Below are positions 1 through 6,586 of a stretch of DNA of 8,011 bases, in pieces. The DNA is from Bacteroidales bacterium UBA1204. Its GTDB lineage: Bacteria; Bacteroidota; Bacteroidia; Bacteroidales; F082. The stretch covers positions 4,992 through 13,002 of the forward strand of contig DBXU01000088.1 of NCBI GenBank assembly GCA_002310075.1, written 5' to 3'. Below the pieces are notes generated by a model. It did not search any database and was not told the origin of the DNA. It was given only the letters and a program-made list of their open reading frames with translations. The position numbers were made by a program, and so were the translations under genes. The number at the start of each line of letters is the position of its first letter. Within the stretch, counting starts at the first letter, position 1.

Positions 1-980
1 AGGAAGGTGAAGCCGTAGCGCACGGCACGACGCAACACACGGCGGATGACGTAGCCGGCTCCGTTGTTGGAGGGTAGCTGTCCGTCGGCAATGGCGAAGC
101 TCACGGCACGCAAGTGGTCGGCAATGACACGCATAGCGACGTCGGTCGTTTCAGCCTTGCCGTATTCTATGCCCGACATCTTGGCGATGGCTTGGATGAT
201 GGGCTGGAATACATCAGTGTCGTAGTTCGAGGTCTTGCCTTGCAGCACGCGGACAAGGCGCTCAAAGCCCATGCCCGTGTCGACGTGCTTGGCAGGGAGT
301 TCCACCAGCTGGCCGTTGGCCATTCGGTTGTATTGCATGAACACGAGGTTCCAGATTTCAATCACCTGCGGGTCGTCCATGTTAACGAGGTCGCGGCCAG
401 CTATTTGCTTTCTGGCTTCGTCGTCACGAAGGTCGATGTGGATTTCGGAGCAAGGACCGCAGGGACCCGTTTCGCCCATTTCCCAGAAGTTGTCCTTCTT
501 GTTCCCATAGATGATGCGGTCTTCGCTGACATGTTCTTTCCAGTAGCCATAAGCCTCCATGTCAGCAGGCTGTCCGTCCTTTTCATCACCACCAAAAACA
601 GTCACGTAAAGTCTGTCCTTGTCGATCTTCACCACCTCAGTAAGGTATTCCCAAGCATAGGCGATGGCTTCCTTTTTGAAATAATCGCCAAACGACCAGT
701 TGCCCAGCATTTCGAACATGGTGTGATGGTAGGTGTCGTGGCCGACTTCCTCCAGGTCGTTGTGCTTGCCAGACACACGTAAGCATTTTTGCGTGTCGGC
801 AGCACGTTTCCATTTTGAAGGCTGGTTGCCCAAGAAGATGTCCTTAAACTGGTTCATGCCAGCATTGGTGAACATCAGGGTTGGGTCGTTCTTTACCACG
901 ATGGGAGAGGAGGGGACAATAACATGTTCCTTGGAACGGAAGAAGTCCAAGAAGCTATTTCTAATTTCGTAAGCGTTCAT
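1..980 (-). CDS. alaS: Alanine--tRNA ligase, N-terminal part (cut by window edge)
   Basis: Cytoplasmic class II aminoacyl-tRNA synthetase that charges tRNA-Ala with alanine. The visible 326 residues hold the catalytic core: the opening [14 protein letters not shown], the [15 protein letters not shown] segment (about 33-47), the [15 protein letters not shown] stretch (about 66-80), the motif 2 region [15 protein letters not shown] (about 88-102), the [10 protein letters not shown] segment (about 171-180) and [10 protein letters not shown] (about 233-242). The last visible part, [15 protein letters not shown] and [19 protein letters not shown], starts the helical tRNA-recognition region. Family members are usually about 870 residues, so the editing domain with its zinc-binding HxxxH and the C-Ala domain lie beyond the left edge. 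The start is the ATG at 980-978; its leader has no clear Shine-Dalgarno sequence. The gene is divergent from the M23 peptidase. No frameshift is visible. Identification is secure. Confidence 0.98.
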   Translation of the reverse strand, partial: MNAYEIRNSFLDFFRSKEHVIVPSSPIVVKNDPTLMFTNAGMNQFKDIFLGNQPSKWKRAADTQKCLRVSGKHNDLEEVGHDTYHHTMFEMLGNWSFGDYFKKEAIAYAWEYLTEVVKIDKDRLYVTVFGGDEKDGQPADMEAYGYWKEHVSEDRIIYGNKKDNFWEMGETGPCGPCSEIHIDLRDDEARKQIAGRDLVNMDDPQVIEIWNLVFMQYNRMANGQLVELPAKHVDTGMGFERLVRVLQGKTSNYDTDVFQPIIQAIAKMSGIEYGKAETTDVAMRVIADHLRAVSFAIADGQLPSNNGAGYVIRRVLRRAVRYGFTF

Positions 981-1030
981 TTATAGTAAGTTAGACGTTA
1001 TTGCTTTAAAAAATGCTTCAAAAAAACGTG

Positions 1031-1063
1031 CAAATTTACGTTAATTATTCTATTTTTGCGCAA
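1031..1063 (-). promoter_or_regulatory. Candidate promoter for alaS (Bacteroidota type)
   Basis: Read on the minus strand, TAAATTTG (1038-1031) matches the Bacteroidota -7 element TAnnTTTG exactly. A TTG (1063-1061) lies 22 bases upstream, near the usual -33 spacing. Transcription would begin around 1025, giving a leader of about 45 nt before the alaS ATG. The call rests on motif matching in AT-rich sequence, so chance matches are possible. Confidence 0.5.
1051..1058 (+). promoter_or_regulatory. Candidate -7 element for the M23 peptidase / MerR unit
   Basis: TATTTTTG matches TAnnTTTG exactly and lies 41 bases before the M23 start codon, a reasonable distance. I see no good -33 TTTG about 20 bases upstream (only GTG at 1028-1030), so the promoter would be weak or helped by a regulator. 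It lies 12 bases from the opposing alaS -7 box. The 8-base palindrome TTGCGCAA (1056-1063) overlaps its right end. Confidence 0.4.
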
Positions 1064-1099
1064 TAGAAATCGATTTACTTCTTCTTACTATTCCAAAAT

Positions 1100-2071
1100 A
1101 TGTCGAAACAAAAGTATATTTTCAATCATAAGACACAGCGGTTTGAGAAGTTCAACATGTCTTTCTCAAAACGTTTTATTCGTGTTTTATTGCTGGTTTT
1201 GATGATACTGGGATGTGCTTTTGCTTTTGCGGTACTTTTATTCACGTTTTTCAAGTCGCCAAACGAGAGGATGCAGGCTCGTGAGTTGGAGTTCATGAAG
1301 GTGCAGTATGAGATTTTGAACGACAAATTGGATAACATGGAAGTTCTTGTTGCCGATATGGAACAACGTGACAACGACCTGTACCGTATGATTTTTGATG
1401 CGGAACCCATCCCGAGTTCGGTCCGGAAGTCAGGCTTTTCCAACATTGATCGTTATGCAAGTTTATACGGCTACATCAACTCGGAACAGGTGGTGAATGC
1501 TTCCAAGAAATTGGACATTATCGCCAGCCAGCTATACAATCAGTCGGTATCATACGATGAGTTATTTGAGTTGGCACGCGACAAGGCAAACATGTTGGCT
1601 TGTATTCCTGCCATCTTGCCATTGAAGGAATCAGAGATCAAGTATATCTCGTCGTATTTCGGAAGCCGTCCTGATCCCATTTATATGGTGACCAAGTTTC
1701 ATAGTGGGATGGATTTTTCGGCTCAGTTGGGCACCGAGGCTTATGCCACTGGAGATGGCGTTGTATTAGAAGTTGAGCAGAATCAATGGGGTTATGGCAA
1801 TTTGGTGGTTATTGACCATGGATATGGTTACAAAACTCGGTATGCGCACTTGCAGAAAATTCTTGTGAGAAAAGGCCAAAAAGTGAAACGCGGACAACGC
1901 GTGGGCCTGATTGGTGATTCTGGCAAGACAACGGGCGTGCATTTGCATTATGAAGTTTTGAAAAATGACGTGGCTATCGACCCCATACACTTCTTTAGTA
2001 GCGACTTGTCGCCCGAAGAATACGAGAAAATAATCGAGAGATCGACAATACCATCACAGACAATGGACTAA
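1100..2071 (+). CDS. Membrane-anchored M23 family metallopeptidase
   Basis: Predicted inner-membrane protein with a periplasmic zinc endopeptidase (LytM/M23) domain, a class that cuts peptide cross-links of peptidoglycan. A short basic cytoplasmic N-terminus (1-25) leads into one membrane helix (about 26-51, FIRVLLLVLMILGCAFAFAV). A probable coiled coil follows (about 55-95), then a linker and the peptidase domain (about 180-298). The LytM-type zinc ligands are all present: H201 and D205 in HSGMDFS, and H283 in HLHYE. The catalytic histidines also appear intact (H250 in RYAHL, H281). It is therefore likely an active enzyme, unlike degenerate M23 activators such as EnvC or NlpD, although the membrane helix plus coiled coil layout resembles division-linked M23 proteins. 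The start ATG has an A-rich leader with no Shine-Dalgarno. The merR-type gene begins 2 bases after the stop, so the two are probably co-transcribed. Confidence 0.93.
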   Translation: MSKQKYIFNHKTQRFEKFNMSFSKRFIRVLLLVLMILGCAFAFAVLLFTFFKSPNERMQARELEFMKVQYEILNDKLDNMEVLVADMEQRDNDLYRMIFDAEPIPSSVRKSGFSNIDRYASLYGYINSEQVVNASKKLDIIASQLYNQSVSYDELFELARDKANMLACIPAILPLKESEIKYISSYFGSRPDPIYMVTKFHSGMDFSAQLGTEAYATGDGVVLEVEQNQWGYGNLVVIDHGYGYKTRYAHLQKILVRKGQKVKRGQRVGLIGDSGKTTGVHLHYEVLKNDVAIDPIHFFSSDLSPEEYEKIIERSTIPSQTMD

Positions 2072-2073
2072 TT

Positions 2074-2436
2074 ATGGAAGAGACAACGACAACAGGGAAG
2101 TATTATTACAGCATCGGCGAAGTAGCCGCGATGTTTGGCGTCAACACTTCGATGATACGTTATTGGGAAAAGGAATTCGACGTACTGCGTCCACGTAAGA
2201 ACAAGAAAGGCAATCGTCTATTCACGGAACGCGATGTGCGGTATGTCCACGTCATCTACCAACTGCTTAAGGTGAGAGGCTATACGCTTGCTGGTGCCAA
2301 ACAGGCACTTAAAGAGCGTTTTAGTGACTATGAAGAGAGAATCATCGTCTTGGAAACCCTTGACAAGACCCGAAATTTCCTTGTGGAATTAGATAAATCG
2401 TTGGCTGAGAAACAGAAAGAAAAGAGGCAAGGCTGA
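2074..2436 (+). CDS. Small MerR-family transcriptional regulator
   Basis: DNA-binding protein of 120 residues. The MerR winged helix-turn-helix is clear: YYSIGEVAAMFGVNTSMIRYWEKEF (about 11-35) is the helix-turn-helix, and the wing follows with RPRKNKKGNRLFTERDV (about 39-55). YVHVIYQLLKVRGYTLAGAKQALK (57-80) is the second helical pair. The rest (about 84-118) is a charged helix suited to the antiparallel coiled-coil dimer typical of MerR proteins. There is no C-terminal effector domain and no cysteine, so a metal-sensing role like that of MerR or CueR is unlikely; the signal is unknown. The ATG lies 2 bases after the M23 stop, which suggests translational coupling. The stop at 2434-2436 directly abuts the stop of the opposing pseudouridine synthase gene. 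Family assignment is firm; its targets cannot be read from the sequence. Confidence 0.92.
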   Translation: MEETTTTGKYYYSIGEVAAMFGVNTSMIRYWEKEFDVLRPRKNKKGNRLFTERDVRYVHVIYQLLKVRGYTLAGAKQALKERFSDYEERIIVLETLDKTRNFLVELDKSLAEKQKEKRQG

Positions 2437-3495
2437 TTATTCGTCAAGCAAGTTTCTCGCTTTCAAATACACACGCCATTTCTCCAACACCGTTTTCATG
2501 TCGTCCGGCAATTCGGATGTAAACATGAGCTCTTTGCCCGTTGTGGGATGCACGAAGCCCAGTTCTTTGGCATGCAGGGCGTGGCGCGGCATGATCTTAA
2601 AGCAGTTGTCAATAAACTGTTTGTATTTCGAGAAGGTGGTGCCTTTGAGTATGACATCGCCGCCATACATGGCATCGTTGAACAAAGGATGTCCGATGTA
2701 TTGAGAGTGGACGCGAATCTGGTGAGTTCGTCCCGTTTCCAGTCTGTATTCGTTGAGTGTCACGTAGCCAAAACGTTCCAACACTTTCCAATGGGTGATG
2801 GCATCTTTGCCATAATCGCCGTTAGGATAAACGGTCATCTTGCGGCGGTCGCTGGTGCTGCGCCCTATGTTGCCAACAATGGTGCCTTCTTCCTCGTTGA
2901 AATCACCCCAAACAAGTGCATAGTAACGGCGATGTATGGTGTGTTCAAAAAACTGATGCGCAAGAGTAGCTTGCGCGGCTTCGTTTTTGGCCACAACCAT
3001 CAATCCAGTGGTGTCCTTGTCGATTCGGTGAACGAGATAACCAAAGCGGTTTTCTATGTTTTGGTGGGTTTGTTCAAAATAGTAGGCCAAGCCGTGCAGC
3101 AATGTGCCATCAAAATTGCCATGTCCGGGGTGCACTACGAGACCTGCCTGTTTGTTGATAACAATAACGTCGTCATCTTCGTAGACGATGGTCAAAGGGA
3201 TGTTTTCCGGAGTGATGTCAGTCTCACGAGGAGGATAGGTAAATACGATGGAAATGACGTCGTTGGGCTTGACTTTGTAGTTTTGCTTGACGACTTTGTC
3301 ATTGACAAAGATATTGCCTGCTTTCGCGGCATTTTGGACGCGATTGCGTGAGATGTTGGATATGTGATTGGTCAAAAAAGTGTCAATGCGCTCTGGCTGT
3401 TGGCCTGGGTCAACGACCATGCGAATGTGCTCGTAAAGCTCACTGCCTTCATCGGCAAACTCGTTCTCTAACAGTTCGTCCCGTTCTTCGCTCAT
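2437..3495 (-). CDS. rluD: RluA/RluD-family 23S rRNA pseudouridine synthase
   Basis: Cytoplasmic enzyme that isomerises uridine to pseudouridine in RNA. In this family RluD acts on helix 69 of 23S rRNA. The 352 residues start with an acidic tail (1-25) and an S4 RNA-binding domain (about 34-82, ERIDTFLTNHISNISRNRVQNAAKAG). The catalytic domain covers about 100-340. It carries the family motif HRIDKDTTG (156-164) with catalytic Asp159, and the RLETGRTHQIRVH motif (251-263). Length and the S4 domain favour RluD over the shorter RluA or RluC types, but the exact target uridines are inferred. The ATG (3495-3493) overlaps the TGA of the upstream T9SS gene as ATGA, a typical arrangement for coupled translation. 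Its stop touches the stop of the convergent MerR gene. Confidence 0.93.
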   Translation of the reverse strand: MSEERDELLENEFADEGSELYEHIRMVVDPGQQPERIDTFLTNHISNISRNRVQNAAKAGNIFVNDKVVKQNYKVKPNDVISIVFTYPPRETDITPENIPLTIVYEDDDVIVINKQAGLVVHPGHGNFDGTLLHGLAYYFEQTHQNIENRFGYLVHRIDKDTTGLMVVAKNEAAQATLAHQFFEHTIHRRYYALVWGDFNEEEGTIVGNIGRSTSDRRKMTVYPNGDYGKDAITHWKVLERFGYVTLNEYRLETGRTHQIRVHSQYIGHPLFNDAMYGGDVILKGTTFSKYKQFIDNCFKIMPRHALHAKELGFVHPTTGKELMFTSELPDDMKTVLEKWRVYLKARNLLDE

Positions 3496-5603
3496 TTCTT
3501 GATGATGAATTTTTGGTTGATCCTATATCCCTCACGAGTGATTACGCTCATTAAATATAAGCCATCAGGCATGTTACCGACGGCAATTGCTGAGGTTTCA
3601 TCGTCTTGATAGACAACGCGCCCCATGAGATCGTAGACGTAGACTTTGGAAATGGATACCCCTTCACTTAATTTGATATACAAAGTGCTGCTGGCAGGGT
3701 TGGGGTAAAGCGAGAGTCGTGCGGAACTATTGTCGACTTGCTCGTCCAAACCGATGAAATAGGAACTGCCTACTACGGGACGAATCATCAGTGAACCTGC
3801 CTTCTCGCTTTGTTGCCATGATCCATTAACATTGAAGAAGTTGTATTGGCTGTTGTCGATAGAGGCGTCGAATCCGATGTTGATGATGCCATTGCTTTGT
3901 TGTACGAGGCCAATGTAGAACACGCCGCTCAGAAGTACGTTTTCCTTGAAAGGATAATAACTGAATCTGTAGGGTTGGTCTTCCCATTTTGGGCGTTGGT
4001 TCGACAATCTGTAGATCTCGTTGCCTGGATGGCCGTTTTCATCTTTCCAGATGACGATGTCGAAATACTTAAGGTTGGCATCGTTCAAAGTGCGGTTGAA
4101 AAGCAGTTGCACGCCACAGATGGTGTCAAACTCGGCGAGTTCATACTTTACTGCAAATTTGCCATTAGCAGGCTCTACGCCATATCCCATTTCGGCGACG
4201 CCATCGTCATAAGCATAGTAGTTGTATAGACCTTGGCGGTATACTAATGAATCGACCAAAGGAGGATTGCAGGTGGAGTCGTAAACGTAATGCTTGATTT
4301 CGTATGAAACGGAATCATAGTTCATACTGAGGTCGAATAGTTCTTGGACGTATGGGCATGCTGGCGATTCGCCTGTTTCGGGGCAGCTTAGGAAGCCAGC
4401 ATCCTGATAGGGGGCGATGGTGACGGCATCGAGATGGTGCTCAAAGGATTGGCCTCCTCCGATTTTTTTCACAGTATAATAATAGAGGGCTTCATGCTCT
4501 ACCTTGTCCAGATTGGCTATGTCGAGTTGTAGGTTTTCTTTGGTAGCCGAGCTGGGGTTGACTCTATATTGGCGATAGGGCATTGCTTGGTAACGTTGGA
4601 AGAAAGAGGGCCGTTTGCCCGAGAAAGTCAGCATAGGATAGGAACCGTCAAAAGCCGTACGGTTCATGTCGAGATAAACAAAATCGATGTTCCAATTGTC
4701 TTCGTTGCTGCGATTGCTGGGCAGTGAAGAGTTGACTATGCTAGCGTAATTGTAAAAGCGGAAATAGAAATTGTTTTGGAAGTATTTCAAGTCATTGATT
4801 GGAATCATAACTTGCTTGAAAGGCTGCCCGTTGTTTTCGGCCATGAAAGCCTGAAGCGTTTGTCCAGGGGCACTCCAAACATTATACCAAGTGGTGTCGG
4901 CCACGGTGGTGAACACGGAGTCACAAGGGACAGCGATACTGCCTTGGGCCATGGGTGTCAGGGTGTCGGTGATGATGGTGAACATGCCGGGTAGACAGCC
5001 TACAGAAGCCCAAACCGTATCGCCAGGGAACAGTGTGTCGACTTGCATCTCTGCAAAGATGTCGGCAATGCTGTAGTTTTGGTAGTCCAGGAACAGGAAT
5101 TCCTGATGCTCAGTGGTGGTGCCAAATTGAAGTACGAGAGAGTCGTGCGCTTCTGGTGCCATGCCATTGCCTTGTGGCTGATAATAGAAACTGAAATAGA
5201 GTGAGTCGGCAGGTGTGAGCGCTCTTGGAGTGGGCTCAAAGACAGAGTCGAGGCGTATTCTGACAGAGGTGAGGTATTCCGCTATAAAAGGGTTGCTGAT
5301 GGCATAACTGTATACCTTGCCTTGGGCATCAAGCACATCGAGGGTGGCACCATTGCGGTTGGGTGGGCAAAACGGGAAGCCATCATTGATCAGAACATTA
5401 CAGTCTGTCCACTTGGTTGAATCAGGATAGAGGCTTGAATGCGCAAAGTCGTCAATAAAAGGCAAAGTCCTGGTTACATCGGTTTGGCTGCGTTGTGTGG
5501 TGGCAGTTTCCCTTTGAAACCCAGTCAATATTTCCTGTGCTTGTGTGTGGCTGGCCATGAAGCTTATGGCGAAAGCCACCATTATTTTAAAAGTCGTCTT
5601 CAT
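3492..5603 (-). CDS. Secreted protein with type IX secretion (type A) C-terminal sorting domain, function unknown
   Basis: Likely exported by Sec and then sent across the outer membrane by the type IX system. From the ATG at 5603 the protein has 703 residues. It opens with a good signal peptide (MKTTFKIMVAFAISFMASHTQA, cleavage after about residue 22). The last 74 residues form the sorting domain: LSLYPNPASS at its start, VYVYDLMGRVV in the middle and a DGLYL...KFIIKK end. The body is rich in Tyr, Asp, Asn and Ser and looks like beta-sandwich modules. A YYAYDDGVAEMGYGV segment, seen in many Bacteroidota exported proteins, begins the last module before the sorting domain. I recognise no protease, glycosidase or adhesin active-site motif. 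A TTG at 5615 would give four more residues, but the ATG gives the better signal peptide. The start overlaps the end of the PASTA gene by 17 bases and the stop overlaps the RluD start by 4. The sorting domain is clear; the function is not. Confidence 0.9.
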   Translation of the reverse strand: MKTTFKIMVAFAISFMASHTQAQEILTGFQRETATTQRSQTDVTRTLPFIDDFAHSSLYPDSTKWTDCNVLINDGFPFCPPNRNGATLDVLDAQGKVYSYAISNPFIAEYLTSVRIRLDSVFEPTPRALTPADSLYFSFYYQPQGNGMAPEAHDSLVLQFGTTTEHQEFLFLDYQNYSIADIFAEMQVDTLFPGDTVWASVGCLPGMFTIITDTLTPMAQGSIAVPCDSVFTTVADTTWYNVWSAPGQTLQAFMAENNGQPFKQVMIPINDLKYFQNNFYFRFYNYASIVNSSLPSNRSNEDNWNIDFVYLDMNRTAFDGSYPMLTFSGKRPSFFQRYQAMPYRQYRVNPSSATKENLQLDIANLDKVEHEALYYYTVKKIGGGQSFEHHLDAVTIAPYQDAGFLSCPETGESPACPYVQELFDLSMNYDSVSYEIKHYVYDSTCNPPLVDSLVYRQGLYNYYAYDDGVAEMGYGVEPANGKFAVKYELAEFDTICGVQLLFNRTLNDANLKYFDIVIWKDENGHPGNEIYRLSNQRPKWEDQPYRFSYYPFKENVLLSGVFYIGLVQQSNGIINIGFDASIDNSQYNFFNVNGSWQQSEKAGSLMIRPVVGSSYFIGLDEQVDNSSARLSLYPNPASSTLYIKLSEGVSISKVYVYDLMGRVVYQDDETSAIAVGNMPDGLYLMSVITREGYRINQKFIIKK

Positions 5604-6483
5604 AGTTTTCTTCAAAATCGGTTGTTTCGATATTCTCTTCTATAAGCGTGTCAATCTCAAATGCCTGGGGTACGTTGACCAGAGAGTCTTCATGGAGAAG
5701 TGTTTTCATCTCTTTCTTGAAGTCCATGGTGCGGTTGGAGTGGTAGGTAATGTCGATGTAAGTGCCAGGCTTGACTGTGCCCGAGCTGAGCCCTGGGCTC
5801 ATGCCTTTGACGCACATGTACTGAATACTATCGCGGTCCTCATAAGTCTCTTTACCCAAGTTCAAGCCTGAGAGGAACAAAAGACGTTTGACTTCCTCGG
5901 CAGGTTTTCCAATCAAATTGGGCACTTTCACATTTTTCTTGTCTTGTCCGATACCAACATGAAGAACTACTTTGCTGCCCTTAACGAGCTCCGTTTCAGG
6001 TGCAATAGGTGCACCTTCATAATACTGGTCGATAACGGCGTTTTTCGCAAAGAAATCCTTGTATTCCAGATGGTCTATGTCAAGCCCGTTTGACTCTAAC
6101 AGGCCTATGGCTTGTCTCAAAGAAAGGTTCTTCAAATTGGGCATGGTCGTTTTTTCGGGCGTCACCGCAACAATGATATAATAGACATTACGCCCTTTTT
6201 TGATTTTTGAACCAGGCAAAGGATCTTGTTGGACGATGGATCCAGGGGTCTGCCCCTTCGGATATATGCTGTCGATCATGATGAAATTGAAGTCTCTTTT
6301 GTATTGGTGCTGAACTTCACGGTAGTCCATACCGATAAAATCTGGCATGGTATAGACCTTGTCATGACGAGTATATCTATCTAACAATCTGAATGTTAAC
6401 CATAACAATACTCCGCACAAGAGCAGTATGATGAGCAGATTGAGGTAAAATTTCTTTTCTTTAAGGAAGTGAAAGCGTCCCAT
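5587..6483 (-). CDS. Membrane protein with three PASTA domains, no kinase domain
   Basis: Single-pass membrane protein with a short cytoplasmic start, a membrane helix (about 13-34, YLNLLIILLLCGVLLWLTFRLL) and an outer part of three PASTA repeats: about 42-106 (begins VYTMPDFIGMDYREVQ), 110-178 (begins TTMPNLKNLSLRQA) and 184-248 (begins VKVPNLIGKPAEEV). Each shows the usual pattern of a P-x-L/F opener, a helix, and a closing basic-Gly turn before the last strand (KKGRNV, VKGSKV, KPGTYI). An acidic tail (about 276-298) follows. PASTA domains are known from Ser/Thr kinases and penicillin-binding proteins, where they bind peptidoglycan or muropeptides. Here there is neither a kinase nor a transpeptidase domain, so a scaffolding or sensing role is an inference. 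It is the first gene of the overlapping minus-strand unit and is divergent from ddl. The ATG at 6483 follows an A-rich leader without Shine-Dalgarno. Confidence 0.92.
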   Translation of the reverse strand: MGRFHFLKEKKFYLNLLIILLLCGVLLWLTFRLLDRYTRHDKVYTMPDFIGMDYREVQHQYKRDFNFIMIDSIYPKGQTPGSIVQQDPLPGSKIKKGRNVYYIIVAVTPEKTTMPNLKNLSLRQAIGLLESNGLDIDHLEYKDFFAKNAVIDQYYEGAPIAPETELVKGSKVVLHVGIGQDKKNVKVPNLIGKPAEEVKRLLFLSGLNLGKETYEDRDSIQYMCVKGMSPGLSSGTVKPGTYIDITYHSNRTMDFKKEMKTLLHEDSLVNVPQAFEIDTLIEENIETTDFEENYEDDF

Positions 6484-6518
6484 ATTTTAGTATTTTAGCC
6501 GTGTTTTAACAACTCTAT

Positions 6519-6550
6519 TTTGAGTGTTTTTATTGTTATGCCTATTTAAA
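6519..6550 (+). promoter_or_regulatory. Weak candidate promoter for ddl
   Basis: TTTG (6519-6522) followed after 20 bases by TATTTAAA (6543-6550) has the right spacing for a Bacteroidota promoter, but the -7 box matches TAnnTTTG only in TAnnT. An alternative -7, TATTTTG (6516-6522), lacks one T. The 87-base region 6484-6570 must hold the ddl promoter if ddl is transcribed on its own. It also has a tandem TATTTTAG repeat at 6483-6498. Confidence 0.25.
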
Positions 6551-6554
6551 CCGA

Positions 6555-6586
6555 CAAAATTACAAAAAATATGAAAAACGTTGCAA
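6555..6586 (-). promoter_or_regulatory. Candidate promoter for the PASTA / T9SS protein / RluD unit
   Basis: On the minus strand TAATTTTG (6562-6555) matches the -7 consensus TAnnTTTG exactly. A TTG (6586-6584, within ATTG) lies 21 bases upstream, close to the standard -33 spacing. The -33 element would lie inside the first codons of the divergent ddl gene. The predicted leader is about 65 nt. This is the best promoter match in the window, but it is based on motif alone. Confidence 0.5.

Noticed and set aside
114..782. Long open frame (222 codons) on the plus strand
   Set aside because: It lies antisense to alaS, whose protein motifs are unmistakable, and its translation shows no recognisable domain.
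2548..3351. Long open frame (267 codons) on the plus strand
   Set aside because: It is antisense to the RluD gene, which has all family motifs in the other strand; the frame is a by-product of codon use.
3846..4229. Open frame of 127 codons on the plus strand
   Set aside because: Antisense within the T9SS protein gene, no leader, no promoter and no recognisable protein features.
5613..5615. TTG as the start of the T9SS protein
   Set aside because: The in-frame ATG at 5603 gives a standard signal peptide; TTG starts are rarer and there is no ribosome-binding signal to favour it. It cannot be fully excluded.
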